Below, piece by piece: positions 42,496 through 50,656 of a DNA stretch of 64,000 nucleotides (position 1 is its first letter; each line of letters begins with the position of its first letter). The DNA lies in contig JBEKHR010000012.1 in NCBI GenBank assembly GCA_050012175.1, positions 62,001-126,000 of the forward strand. The letters are read 5' to 3'. The translations under genes were made by a program, and so were the position numbers. Below the pieces are notes generated by a model. The model ran no database searches. It was not told where the DNA came from and saw nothing but the letters and a program-made list of their open reading frames with translations. Origin of the DNA: CAVROP01 sp050012175. Lineage in GTDB: Bacteria; Acidobacteriota; Terriglobia; UBA7540.

Positions 42496-43179
42496 ATGTT
42501 CATTGGGCACATCGCAGTGGGGTTAGCGGCGAAGAGGGTAGCTCCCAGGACCTCATTAGGCACATTGGCTCTGGCCGTCGAATTCAGCGATCTGCTGCGG
42601 CCCATCTTTTTGCTCCTGGGGTGGGAACAGGTCCGAATCGTGCCGCGTATTACGGTGGTCACACCACTGGATTTTGTTTCCTATCCCATCTCGCACAGTC
42701 TCCTGGCTGATATAGGGTGGGCGTCACTGTTGGCAGGCCTCTACTTGATTCTCAAGCGCTACCCGAAAGGCGCTTTCGTGATCTGGGGTTGCGTGATGAG
42801 CCATTGGATTCTCGACGTTATTTCCCACCGGCCTGACATGCCGCTCTATCCCGGTGGGCGGGTCTTCATCGGCTTGGGCCTATGGAATTCGCTTCCTGCC
42901 ACGCTGCTTATTGAAGGAGCGATGTTTGTTGCTGGTGTGGCGATCTATCTCAGGTGCACACGGGCAAAGGACAAGACCGGAGTCCTCTCCTTCTGGGCCT
43001 TGATAATCGTTTTCGTCATTTTCTACCTTGGGAACCTCTTTGGCCCACCGCCGCCCAGCCTGAGGGCGCTGAAGATCACGGCTCTTGGCGGTTGGCTGTT
43101 CGTCCCCTGGTTTTACTGGATTGATCGCCACCGGCCAGCCATCTCTATTGCGGAATCTGGTACAGACGCAGACCGGTAA
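42496..43179 (+). CDS. Multi-pass membrane protein, possible YdjM-like metal-dependent hydrolase
   Basis: About 227 residues from ATG 42496 (an in-frame ATG at 42445 gives 244). It begins MFIGHIAVGLAAKRVAP, and histidines recur in PISHSLLAD and SHWILDVISHRPDMPLYPGG. This His/Asp spacing is like the YdjM/YbcI integral-membrane metal-dependent hydrolases. Five to six membrane helices are visible. The substrate is unknown. Its 3' end overlaps the convergent vapC gene by 35 bp. Confidence 0.65.
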   Translation: MFIGHIAVGLAAKRVAPRTSLGTLALAVEFSDLLRPIFLLLGWEQVRIVPRITVVTPLDFVSYPISHSLLADIGWASLLAGLYLILKRYPKGAFVIWGCVMSHWILDVISHRPDMPLYPGGRVFIGLGLWNSLPATLLIEGAMFVAGVAIYLRCTRAKDKTGVLSFWALIIVFVIFYLGNLFGPPPPSLRALKITALGGWLFVPWFYWIDRHRPAISIAESGTDADR

Positions 43180-43540
43180 GACGTGAGATGTGGGCAAAAT
43201 CCTTATCGAGAGAGAAGACCGCCACGTTATGTTCCTGGGCAATTGCTGCCAGGAGCGAATCTATCGTAGTCAAGCTGATGCCACGCGAGCGTCCGAGTCG
43301 AAAGATGGAAGCGGCGGCGCGATAGGTGGATATGCCTTGGGGTTCCAGCACATCCCACATTGCCAGGAAGCGCTCCACTTCTTCGACATCGCGTGTAAGG
43401 CCCTGCAAGACCTCGCTCGCGATAATGCCGGTCAGGGCAATGGGCTCCGCGTCGGCAATCATCCGCCGCAGTTCGCCGCCCGCTGGGCCCGGCGAGGAAC
43501 TGAGAAAATCAATCCAGACCGAACTATCCACCAGAGTCAA
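43145..43540 (-). CDS. vapC: VapC-family PIN-domain toxin
   Basis: A 131-residue PIN-domain RNase. Acidic residues: Asp in MTLVDSSVWIDFL, Glu in ASEVLQGL, Asp in LTTIDSLLAAIA and Asp in FSLDKDFAHI. This is the standard quartet for Mg-dependent cleavage of tRNA or rRNA. It starts with TTG 43538-43540, overlapping the vapB stop by 4 bp (TTGA), so the pair is coupled. Confidence 0.92.
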   Translation of the reverse strand: MTLVDSSVWIDFLSSSPGPAGGELRRMIADAEPIALTGIIASEVLQGLTRDVEEVERFLAMWDVLEPQGISTYRAAASIFRLGRSRGISLTTIDSLLAAIAQEHNVAVFSLDKDFAHISRLTGLRLYQIPQ

Positions 43541-43734
43541 ACGCGGGTCCTGCGCGCCGCCTTCAGGTCGCCTTCCCAGATGCCGCTGCCGTAATAGCGG
43601 AGCATCCCTTTCCGGCTCTCGGTTCGCACGAGGAGTTCCAGCGCCCGGTCCACAATGGCTCGCTTGGTGCTGAGTCTTGTGAGTTTGCGGGCCTTCTGGA
43701 TCAGCGCGTCGTTGATTTCAATGTTGGTTCGGCT
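43537..43734 (-). CDS. vapB: VapB-family antitoxin
   Basis: About 65 residues from GTG 43732-43734: SRTNIEINDALIQKARKLTRLSTKRAIVDRALELLVRTESRKGMLRYYGSGIWEGDL. This is the VapB type 2 (ribbon-helix-helix) pattern with a C-terminal toxin-binding GxGxWEGDL. The longer frame starting at 43755 would include the promoter, so GTG is chosen. A perfect TATAAT lies 9 bp upstream, implying a leaderless, probably autorepressed operon. Confidence 0.88.
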   Translation of the reverse strand, partial: SRTNIEINDALIQKARKLTRLSTKRAIVDRALELLVRTESRKGMLRYYGSGIWEGDLKAARRTRV

Positions 43735-43743
43735 CACAATCGA

Positions 43744-43749
43744 ATTATA
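43744..43749 (-). promoter_or_regulatory. TATAAT box of the vapBC operon
   Basis: A minus-strand TATAAT preceded by GGTG, 9 bp before the vapB GTG. There is no Shine-Dalgarno. It is the same arrangement as at 39971. No clear -35 match was found. Confidence 0.55.
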
Positions 43750-43907
43750 CACCAAAAACTGAATTCTCGGTGTATTGACCTGCTTGGCTGAGAGATCTAC
43801 CTCTACACCGTGCGGGGGCTTTGAACATCGCGGCCCGATGCGAGTATTATGGTTAGCGTCTTTCGATCTTTTATCTAAGTCATTTAGTCATATAGGAGAC
43901 ATTCGTA

Positions 43908-46655
43908 ATGAAACCAACTGCGATACCGAAATTCGAATCTGCCCATGACATCCTGCATCGTCGCAAGCACCCGCTGGACGTTTTCTTTTCGCCGGAAGCG
44001 GTTGCGGTGATTGGCGCCACGGAGAATCCTGGCAGCGTCGGCCGTACCACGTTTTGGAACCTGATCAGTAATCCTTTCGGAGGGACCGTCTTTCCGGTGA
44101 ACCCCAAGCGGGCACAGGTTCTAGGAGTGAAAGCCTATCCCAATTTGCTCGAGATTCCGGAGCCAATCGATCTGGCTGTGATCGTCACTCCTGCCTCAAC
44201 CGTATCGAGAGTCATGGACGATTGCGCTGCAGCGGGTGTGAAGGGCGTCATCATCATCTCCGCGGGGTTCAAGGAGCTGGGCCCGGAAGGCGCCAGACTG
44301 GAAAATGAGATTGTTGCCAAGGCACGGGCGGCCAAGATCCGCATCGTCGGCCCCAACTGTTTAGGCATCATGAGTCCCAACACCGGGCTCAATGCCACTT
44401 TCGCAAGCGCCATGGCTCGCCCCGGAAGCATCGGCTTCCTCAGCCAAAGCGGGGCCCTTTGTACTGCGGTTCTGGACTGGAGCTTCCGCGAAATGGTGGG
44501 CTTCAGTATTTTCAGCTCCATCGGCTCGATGGCGGATGTTGGCTGGGGCGACTTGATTGACTATCTCGGCGATGACCCGCGCACACGAAGCATCATCATC
44601 TATATGGAGACGATCGGCGACGCGCGCGCTTTCCTTTCGGCGGCGCGGGAAGTGGGGCTTTCCAAGCCCATCATTGTGATCAAGGCGGGTCGCAGTGCGG
44701 CAGCCGCCAAGGCCGCCGCCTCTCACACAGGTTCTCTGGCCGGAAGCGATGAAGTGCTGGATGCAGCTTTCCGGCGCACGGGCGTGTTGCGCGTGCAGAG
44801 TATCGGGGACCTATTCCACATGGCGGATGTGCTGGCCAAGCAGCCTCACCCCACGGGTCCGAGCCTTGCCATCCTCACCAACGCTGGGGGACCTGGAGTG
44901 CTGGCCACCGACTCGCTGATCGCAGAGGGCGGCGAGTTGGCGCAATTGGCTCCGCAAACGATGGATTCCCTTAACGGCTTCCTTCCCAAGGAGTGGAGTC
45001 ACAACAACCCCATCGATATCCTGGGGGATGCCACCCCGGAGCGATACGCTCGGGCGGTGGAGATTGTCGCGAAAGATCCCAGCACGAACGGCCTGCTCGC
45101 GGTTCTTACCCCGCAGTCTATGACTGACCCGACGCGGATTGCCGAGCAACTCAAGCCTTACGCCAAGCTGCAAGGGAAGCCCCTCCTAGCCAGTTGGATG
45201 GGCGGCGCTGAGGTGTCGGCCGGGATTGACATCCTGAATCGTGCTGGAATCCCCACTTTCGCATTTCCCGACACTGCCGCCAAGATCTTCCACTACATGT
45301 GGCAGTACAGTTACAACTTGCAGGGTCTGTACCAAACCCCGGTACTGCCAGGTGACGTTAACGGCCTGGGCTCCGGCACGGCGGAAGCTGCAAAAATAAT
45401 TGAGAACGTTCGCAACTCAGGACGGACCATCCTCACTGAAGTGGAATCCAAGCGGCTTCTGAGTGCCTACGGTATTCCCACCGTCCCCACGGAGGTGGCC
45501 ACGACTGCTGAAGAGGCCGTCAAACTCGCGGAGAAGTTCGGCTACCCGGTGGTGCTCAAACTCTACTCTGAAACCATCACTCACAAGACTGACGTGGGCG
45601 GGGTGCATCTGAACCTGGGTGACCCTAAGGCCGTGCAGGATGCTTTCAACAGCATTCAGTGCTCGGTGACTGAGAAGGCCGGCGCAATGCACTTCCAGGG
45701 TGTGGCGGTTCAGCCCATGGTCCATTTGGATGGCTACGAGTTGATCATCGGGAGCAGCCTGGATTCGCAGTTTGGCCCTGTATTGCTATTTGGAACCGGC
45801 GGGCAGTTGGTGGAAGTTTTCAAGGACAGCGCGCTGGCGCTTCCTCCGCTGAACACCACGCTGGCGCGTCGCATGATGGAACCGACGCGCATTTACCAAG
45901 CTCTCCAAGGGGTGCGCGGGCGCCAGCCGGTGGATATGGCCGCCCTCGAAAAGCTCATGGTTCAGTTCAGCTACCTGGTCGTGGAGCAACGCTGGATCAA
46001 GGAGATTGACATTAACCCACTCCTGGCTTCCTCCGAGCGGCTGGTCGCTCTGGACGCGCGTGTCGTCGTGCACGGGCCGGAGGTCACGGAAGACAAACTC
46101 CCCAAGCTCGCCATACGTCCGTACCCGTCGCAATACGTGGCCACTTTGACGATGAAGGATGGTACGAGGGCCACCATCCGGCCCATTCGGCCCGAAGACG
46201 AGCCGCTCATGGTCAAGTTCCACAACATGCTCTCCGAGCGTAGCGTGATGATGCGCTACACGCACCAGATCGCGCTCAGCGAGCGCGTCGCGCACGAGCG
46301 GCTGGTTCGTATCTGCTTTAATGATTACGACCGCGAACTGGCCTTGGTGGTGGATCACGAGGATCCTTACAGCGGCGAGCCGGAAATCATGGCAGTAGGC
46401 AGAATGACCAAGGTCCCCGGCACCGACGATGCGCAGGTTGCCATCCTGGTCGCCGATCCATTCCAGCGCCGCGGTCTTGGCGCAGAACTGTTACGCCACC
46501 TGATGGCTGTTGCCAAGCAGGAAAAAATCCGGCACTTGACGGTCGAATTCCTCATTGATAACTCTGTTACCCGGCGCATGTGCGAGAAGCTGGGCTTCCG
46601 CCTTGAAAAAGTTCCCGGTGAGGGCATGGTGAAGGCGGAGATGGCCATTCAATAA
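43908..46655 (+). CDS. ADP-forming acyl-CoA synthetase fused to GNAT acetyltransferase
   Basis: A 915-residue fusion. The CoA-binding/ligase alpha part (about 20-480; FFSPEAVAVIGATENPGSVG, GPNCLGIMSPNTGLNATF, SQSGALCTAVLDW) has the phospho-His site SHTGSLAG (His273). The ATP-grasp beta part (about 500-720; LLSAYGIPTVPTEVATTAEEAVKLAEKFGYPVVLKLYSETITHKTDVGGVHLNL) follows, then a C-terminal GNAT domain (about 750-912; IRPIRPEDEPLMVKFH, VAILVADPFQRRGLGAELLRHL). The layout is that of Pat/YfiQ protein acetyltransferases. In E. coli Pat, as I recall, the His is lost; here it is kept, so both activities may be real. mtnA follows 2 bp later. Confidence 0.93.
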   Translation: MKPTAIPKFESAHDILHRRKHPLDVFFSPEAVAVIGATENPGSVGRTTFWNLISNPFGGTVFPVNPKRAQVLGVKAYPNLLEIPEPIDLAVIVTPASTVSRVMDDCAAAGVKGVIIISAGFKELGPEGARLENEIVAKARAAKIRIVGPNCLGIMSPNTGLNATFASAMARPGSIGFLSQSGALCTAVLDWSFREMVGFSIFSSIGSMADVGWGDLIDYLGDDPRTRSIIIYMETIGDARAFLSAAREVGLSKPIIVIKAGRSAAAAKAAASHTGSLAGSDEVLDAAFRRTGVLRVQSIGDLFHMADVLAKQPHPTGPSLAILTNAGGPGVLATDSLIAEGGELAQLAPQTMDSLNGFLPKEWSHNNPIDILGDATPERYARAVEIVAKDPSTNGLLAVLTPQSMTDPTRIAEQLKPYAKLQGKPLLASWMGGAEVSAGIDILNRAGIPTFAFPDTAAKIFHYMWQYSYNLQGLYQTPVLPGDVNGLGSGTAEAAKIIENVRNSGRTILTEVESKRLLSAYGIPTVPTEVATTAEEAVKLAEKFGYPVVLKLYSETITHKTDVGGVHLNLGDPKAVQDAFNSIQCSVTEKAGAMHFQGVAVQPMVHLDGYELIIGSSLDSQFGPVLLFGTGGQLVEVFKDSALALPPLNTTLARRMMEPTRIYQALQGVRGRQPVDMAALEKLMVQFSYLVVEQRWIKEIDINPLLASSERLVALDARVVVHGPEVTEDKLPKLAIRPYPSQYVATLTMKDGTRATIRPIRPEDEPLMVKFHNMLSERSVMMRYTHQIALSERVAHERLVRICFNDYDRELALVVDHEDPYSGEPEIMAVGRMTKVPGTDDAQVAILVADPFQRRGLGAELLRHLMAVAKQEKIRHLTVEFLIDNSVTRRMCEKLGFRLEKVPGEGMVKAEMAIQ

Positions 46656-46657
46656 CA

Positions 46658-47710
46658 ATGTTCAAAACCATTGAGTGGACTGACGAAGGCGTGCGCATGA
46701 TTGACCAGACGCGGCTGCCCGCGGAGGAAATCTACCGCACGTATCGCGATTATGGTGAAGTGGCGGAAGCCATTCGCTCCATGGTGATCCGCGGGGCGCC
46801 GGCCATCGGTGTGGCGGCGGCGATGGGCGTTGCCCTGGGGATTAAGAATTCCGGCGCCCGGACCATTCCTGCGCTACGCTCCGATTTTGACCGGATTGCT
46901 GAGACCCTTTCCAAGACGCGGCCCACCGCGGTCAATCTCTTTTGGGCCATCGCGAGAATGCGCAAGGTGTTTGAGGCTTCCCTCTCCTGTCACGATACCG
47001 ATGCTCAGGTTGTGCAAGCGGTCAGGATCACCCTCGAGGAGGAAGCGAAGCGGATTCTTGCCGAAGATATCGCTACTAACCAAGCAATGGGGCGTCACGG
47101 CGCTCTCCTCCTGCCGGATTCGGGAACGGTCCTTACGCACTGCAACGCGGGCGCGTTGGCCACAGGAGGATACGGCACGGCCCTGGGCGTGATCCGCGCT
47201 GCCGTATCACAAGGGAAGAACATCCAGGTGTTTGCCGACGAGACCCGGCCCTTCCTTCAGGGAGCGCGCCTGACAGCCTGGGAACTCGCCAAGGACGGTA
47301 TCCCGGTGACTCTCATCACCGACAACATGGCGGGTCATTTCATGCAGCAGGGCCAGATTAAGGCCGTGATTGTGGGCGCGGACCGCATCGCGGCAAACGG
47401 TGACACTGCGAATAAGATCGGGACGTACAGCTTGGCCGTTCTCGCCCATGAGAACCACGTCCCCTTTTACGTTGCGGCTCCGCTTTCGACGATTGACAGA
47501 AGCCTGCCCAGCGGGGAGGGGATTCCTATCGAGGAACGGTCCTCGACGGAGGTCACTCAGCTCGGCGGAGTGCAAATCGCACCCCTCTCAGTAACAGCGC
47601 GCCATCCGGCTTTTGACGTCACGCCGCACCGCTACATTACCGCCATCATCACGGAGCGCGGGGTTGCCCGCGCCCCCTACTCGGAGAGCTTGCGCGCTCT
47701 GTTTGGGTAG
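46658..47710 (+). CDS. mtnA: S-methyl-5-thioribose-1-phosphate isomerase MtnA
   Basis: A 350-residue eIF2B-alpha-like isomerase of the methionine salvage pathway, converting MTR-1-P to MTRu-1-P. Motifs: MVIRGAPAIGVAAAMGVALG, HCNAGALATGGYGTALGVIRAA (catalytic Cys), DETRPFLQGARLTAWEL, GADRIAANGDTANKIGTYSLAVLA and GVQIAP. It is separated from the acyl-CoA synthetase gene by 2 bp, so the two are co-transcribed. No other mtn genes are nearby. Confidence 0.96.
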   Translation: MFKTIEWTDEGVRMIDQTRLPAEEIYRTYRDYGEVAEAIRSMVIRGAPAIGVAAAMGVALGIKNSGARTIPALRSDFDRIAETLSKTRPTAVNLFWAIARMRKVFEASLSCHDTDAQVVQAVRITLEEEAKRILAEDIATNQAMGRHGALLLPDSGTVLTHCNAGALATGGYGTALGVIRAAVSQGKNIQVFADETRPFLQGARLTAWELAKDGIPVTLITDNMAGHFMQQGQIKAVIVGADRIAANGDTANKIGTYSLAVLAHENHVPFYVAAPLSTIDRSLPSGEGIPIEERSSTEVTQLGGVQIAPLSVTARHPAFDVTPHRYITAIITERGVARAPYSESLRALFG

Positions 47711-47930
47711 GGGATTTACCAGGCCAGGCGACTTTGATCTGGTCCGTTCGTAGCAGGGGCACCTGCCCCGGTCCCGCGAGGCGGGACGGGTCTTGCCCGT
47801 GTCCCCTGCCTCATGGCTTGGCCAATCCACGGAGGAGGGAACCTGTAGCGCTATTGGCCAACTTTATCGCGCGGCGCGAAGAAAAGCAGATCCTTCGCTG
47901 CGCTCAGGATGACAGCTTCAGACGCATGTG
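47711..47930. repeat. Convergent intergenic region with REP-like hairpins
   Basis: It contains GGGGCACCTGCCCC and GTCCCGCGAGGCGGGAC hairpins (47757-47790) and, near 47887-47914, the GATCCTTCGCTGCGCTCAGGATGACA palindrome family. There is no gene. It lies between convergent ends of mtnA and the glycosyltransferase gene, so it may act in termination for both. Confidence 0.65.
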
Positions 47931-49061
47931 CTACGGGGTTGGCCTGCTCAGGATTTCCCGCAACATGCCAGGGATCTCAAAGACGGCCCGGTTGTTCATT
48001 GCTGCGGCGTTGCTACGGTAGCGGGCGAAATTGGCGGGATCAAGAAGCACCTCGACCGTTTGGGTGATTTGGCGAAAACTGCGCACCACTAGTCCCACCT
48101 GCTTCTCAAGGACCCACGCCGCATTGTAGCGTTCCTGGGGGAGGGTCCTGGCATTGCACTCCACAATTACAGGCAGTTTCATGGCCAGGGCTTCGCTGAT
48201 GCTGCCGGGACCAGGCTTGCCAATGAAGAAGTCAGAGAGGTGCATGTAGTAGGGAACTTCCGTCGTAAAGCTTTCAACGTGTTTCCGTCCCTGGATTCCT
48301 CGCAGTTCTGCGGCCAGCCGTTCATTGTGGCCGCAAATGAGAATCAATTGAAGGTCCAGTTTGGAGGCTCCGAGCTTCCTGGCGATTTCCACCATGACGC
48401 TGGAGCCTTGTCCGCCAAACATTACCAGACCGGTGGCCAAATCGGGATCCAGGCCCAGGCGCTGCCGTTCGGCAGCGCGGTCCGCGGTGATCGGCTGGAA
48501 GAATTTGGGGTGGAGAATCATTCCCGAGGTCTGGTAAATCTGGTCTTTGCGAAGACCCAAAGAGCAGGCTTGCGCGGCCGCGCGCTCGGAGCCGCAGATA
48601 TAAAACTGCTCCTGCCGCTCGAGCCAGAAGTGGGGAGGGTAATCGGCCAGATCCGTCAAGATTGTTACAAACGGCGTCGTGGGCGTAATCCGCCGCAGGC
48701 TCTCAAAGATGGCTCGGTTGAAATGCGGGACAAGGGAGACGACCAGGGCGGGCTGGCTCTTCCGCCAGTACGCCTCCAGCAGGCGTACTTGATCTTGATG
48801 GTAGAGTCGGATGGCGGCCTGCAGCACACGCAATCCAAATCCCGGCCCCCAAGTCCAGCCCTTTTTCAGCAACCAATTGTAGAGGTCTTGTAAACGGAGA
48901 CCGGTAAGCTTGAGAACGGGGTCGATGCAATCGAGTAGCTCCTGGAGGTTCATCAGGTGGATGTTCCATTGGAGCTGTTGCTCGGTGACGATGCGGAGGG
49001 CAGTTGCTGCGGCGCGATGCCCGCCTCCAGCGTCAAAATAGACGAACTCAACTCTTCCCAT
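47931..49061 (-). CDS. MurG/MGDG-synthase-like glycosyltransferase (GT28)
   Basis: About 376 residues from ATG 49059-49061, placed so that the donor/acceptor loop VYFDAGGGHRAAATAL is near the N-terminus; in-frame ATGs exist at 49079 and 49154. The N-half has the MGDG-synthase-type region LDCIDPVLKLTG...LLEAYWRKSQPALVVSLVPHFNRAIFESLR and TPFVTILTDLADYPPHFW. The C-half has FGGQGSSVMVEIARKLG, and FFIGKPGPGSISEALAMKLPVIVECN with the sugar-nucleotide motif. It probably adds a hexose to a lipid acceptor at the membrane. It is divergent from the PHP/PAP2 pair, and a lipid-linked theme is plausible. Confidence 0.85.
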   Translation of the reverse strand: MGRVEFVYFDAGGGHRAAATALRIVTEQQLQWNIHLMNLQELLDCIDPVLKLTGLRLQDLYNWLLKKGWTWGPGFGLRVLQAAIRLYHQDQVRLLEAYWRKSQPALVVSLVPHFNRAIFESLRRITPTTPFVTILTDLADYPPHFWLERQEQFYICGSERAAAQACSLGLRKDQIYQTSGMILHPKFFQPITADRAAERQRLGLDPDLATGLVMFGGQGSSVMVEIARKLGASKLDLQLILICGHNERLAAELRGIQGRKHVESFTTEVPYYMHLSDFFIGKPGPGSISEALAMKLPVIVECNARTLPQERYNAAWVLEKQVGLVVRSFRQITQTVEVLLDPANFARYRSNAAAMNNRAVFEIPGMLREILSRPTP

Positions 49062-49173
49062 CTGCACGCATTCTCGCATAGCCCTAAGAGTATAAAGAAG
49101 CCAAAAGTATACCTTTAACCAACTCTTCATGTCCAAGCTACTGATTTGTAACATATGAAACGCAATCTAGAAT

Positions 49174-50061
49174 GTGCGATGTGACTTACACGTCCACACT
49201 GTTTACTCCGGCATGGCTACCGTGCCGGTGCTGAGACGTTTTTGTCGCGAGTGCTATAACCCGCCCGAAGCCCTCTACGAAAGGCTCAAGCGCCTGGGGC
49301 TGGATTTGGTCACTGTAACCGATCACGATTCGATCGATGCGGGGGAGAGTCTTCGGCGGCACCCGGACTTTTTCGTTAGCGAGGAGGTTACCTGTCGAGC
49401 GCCCAGTGGGAACGAAGTCCACGTTGGGGTTTACGACATTACGGAAAGCCAGCATGTAGAGATTCAGCGCCGGCGAGATGACCTTCCGCGCCTGGAGGCC
49501 TATCTTGAGGAGCAGCGGGTGTTCTTCAGCGTTAACCACATCTTCTCGGCTCTGACCGGACGCCGCGCGGCGGAAGACTTCGACTGGTTCGAATCCTGTT
49601 TCCCCGCTGTCGAAGTCCTGAACGGACACTTGCTGGCCCGCAACAATCACCTTGCCGCCCGGCTGGCATCCCACGCTCGGAGGATCACGGTCGGCGGTAG
49701 CGACGCACATTCCTTGAGTTCGGCGGGCACTGTCTGGACGGAAGTTCGTGAGGCGCGCAACAAGGCTGAGTTCCTAGAGGGGCTGCGCCAGGGTCGCGCT
49801 CGAGTGCGTGGGGAGTCGGGGAATTACTGGAAACTGACTCTCGATATTTTAGCGGTCAGCGCCGAGATGTTCCGGGAGAACCCCTGCACACTCCTTCTTG
49901 CCCCATTCCTGGTCGGTATCCCCGCCTTTACCCTCATCAATCACCTTCAGGAAGGGCGGTTCGCCCGCAAGTGGGGACAGACGTGGGCTCGCATGCGGGG
50001 ATTGGATGCCGACGCGGCAGCCCGGCCCATGCGCCCCGCGGCCGGGGAGGCGACGGCATGA
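49174..50061 (+). CDS. PHP-domain phosphoesterase-like protein
   Basis: A 295-residue protein with the PHP metal site: RCDLHVHTVYSG (HxH), VTVTDHDSIDAGESL (DHD), a Glu in VSEEVTCR, NHIFS and GGSDAHSLSSAG near residue 175. A C-terminal segment (about 220-275) contains a hydrophobic stretch (TLLLAPFLVGIPAFTLI), unusual for PHP proteins and possibly a membrane anchor. It starts with GTG 49174 and no clear ribosome site. It overlaps the PAP2 gene by 4 bp (ATGA), so the two products are made together. Confidence 0.85.
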   Translation: MRCDLHVHTVYSGMATVPVLRRFCRECYNPPEALYERLKRLGLDLVTVTDHDSIDAGESLRRHPDFFVSEEVTCRAPSGNEVHVGVYDITESQHVEIQRRRDDLPRLEAYLEEQRVFFSVNHIFSALTGRRAAEDFDWFESCFPAVEVLNGHLLARNNHLAARLASHARRITVGGSDAHSLSSAGTVWTEVREARNKAEFLEGLRQGRARVRGESGNYWKLTLDILAVSAEMFRENPCTLLLAPFLVGIPAFTLINHLQEGRFARKWGQTWARMRGLDADAAARPMRPAAGEATA

Positions 50062-50594
50062 CTTTCCCAGCCACCATGTTGACCATCATTTCCAGTGGTG
50101 ATCAGCGCCTGATGCGGCGCGTGAACGGCTGGAAACCACCGCGTTGGGTCAGGCTCTGGATGATTCTGGCAACACGGGCGGGCGACGGCTGGCTATGGTA
50201 CCTCCTGGGGACGTTGGTTTTGGTTTTCGGCGGGCCGTCGCGATTTGCGGCGGTGACGGCTGCCGGCGTATCCTGCGGGCTAGGGACGGTTCTCTTCCTC
50301 GCCCTCAAAAAGCTGACCGGACGTAAGCGGCCCTGCGCGGTTGCCCCGCATTGCTGGGCCACGCTCTTGCCGCCCGATCAGTTTTCTTTTCCCTCCGGCC
50401 ACTCCATCAATGCTTTCGCCTTCGCCCTCTCGATCGGCCTGTTTGAGCCGTCCCTGATGTACGGATTAATCTTATGCGCCCTCAGCGTGGCGATTTCCCG
50501 GATCATTCTGGGCTTGCACTTCCTCAGCGATGTGGTAGTCGGGTTTTTAATCGGCGCCGGGCTGGGCTACGGGTGCTACCAGTTGCTGGTCTAA
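50058..50594 (+). CDS. PAP2-family membrane phosphatase
   Basis: About 178 residues from the ATG overlapping the PHP stop (a longer frame from 49971 is in the PHP gene). The three PAP2 motifs are KKLTGRKRP, FPSGHSINAF and SRIILGLHFLSDV, with catalytic His residues in PSGH and in the third motif. Five or six membrane helices. It probably removes phosphate from undecaprenyl-PP or phosphatidic acid. The linked PHP gene and the divergent lipid glycosyltransferase suggest an envelope lipid pathway. Confidence 0.9.
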   Translation: MTFPATMLTIISSGDQRLMRRVNGWKPPRWVRLWMILATRAGDGWLWYLLGTLVLVFGGPSRFAAVTAAGVSCGLGTVLFLALKKLTGRKRPCAVAPHCWATLLPPDQFSFPSGHSINAFAFALSIGLFEPSLMYGLILCALSVAISRIILGLHFLSDVVVGFLIGAGLGYGCYQLLV

Positions 50595-50656
50595 GATTCT
50601 CACTGAATCACACCCCATAGAACCCTCGCTATTCTCTGTGAGGCTCTTGCGCAGCA

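Noticed and set aside
49971..50057. Extended N-terminus of the PAP2 protein
   Set aside because: The extra 29 codons overlap the PHP gene and look like its shadow; the ATGA overlap at 50058 is the natural coupled start.
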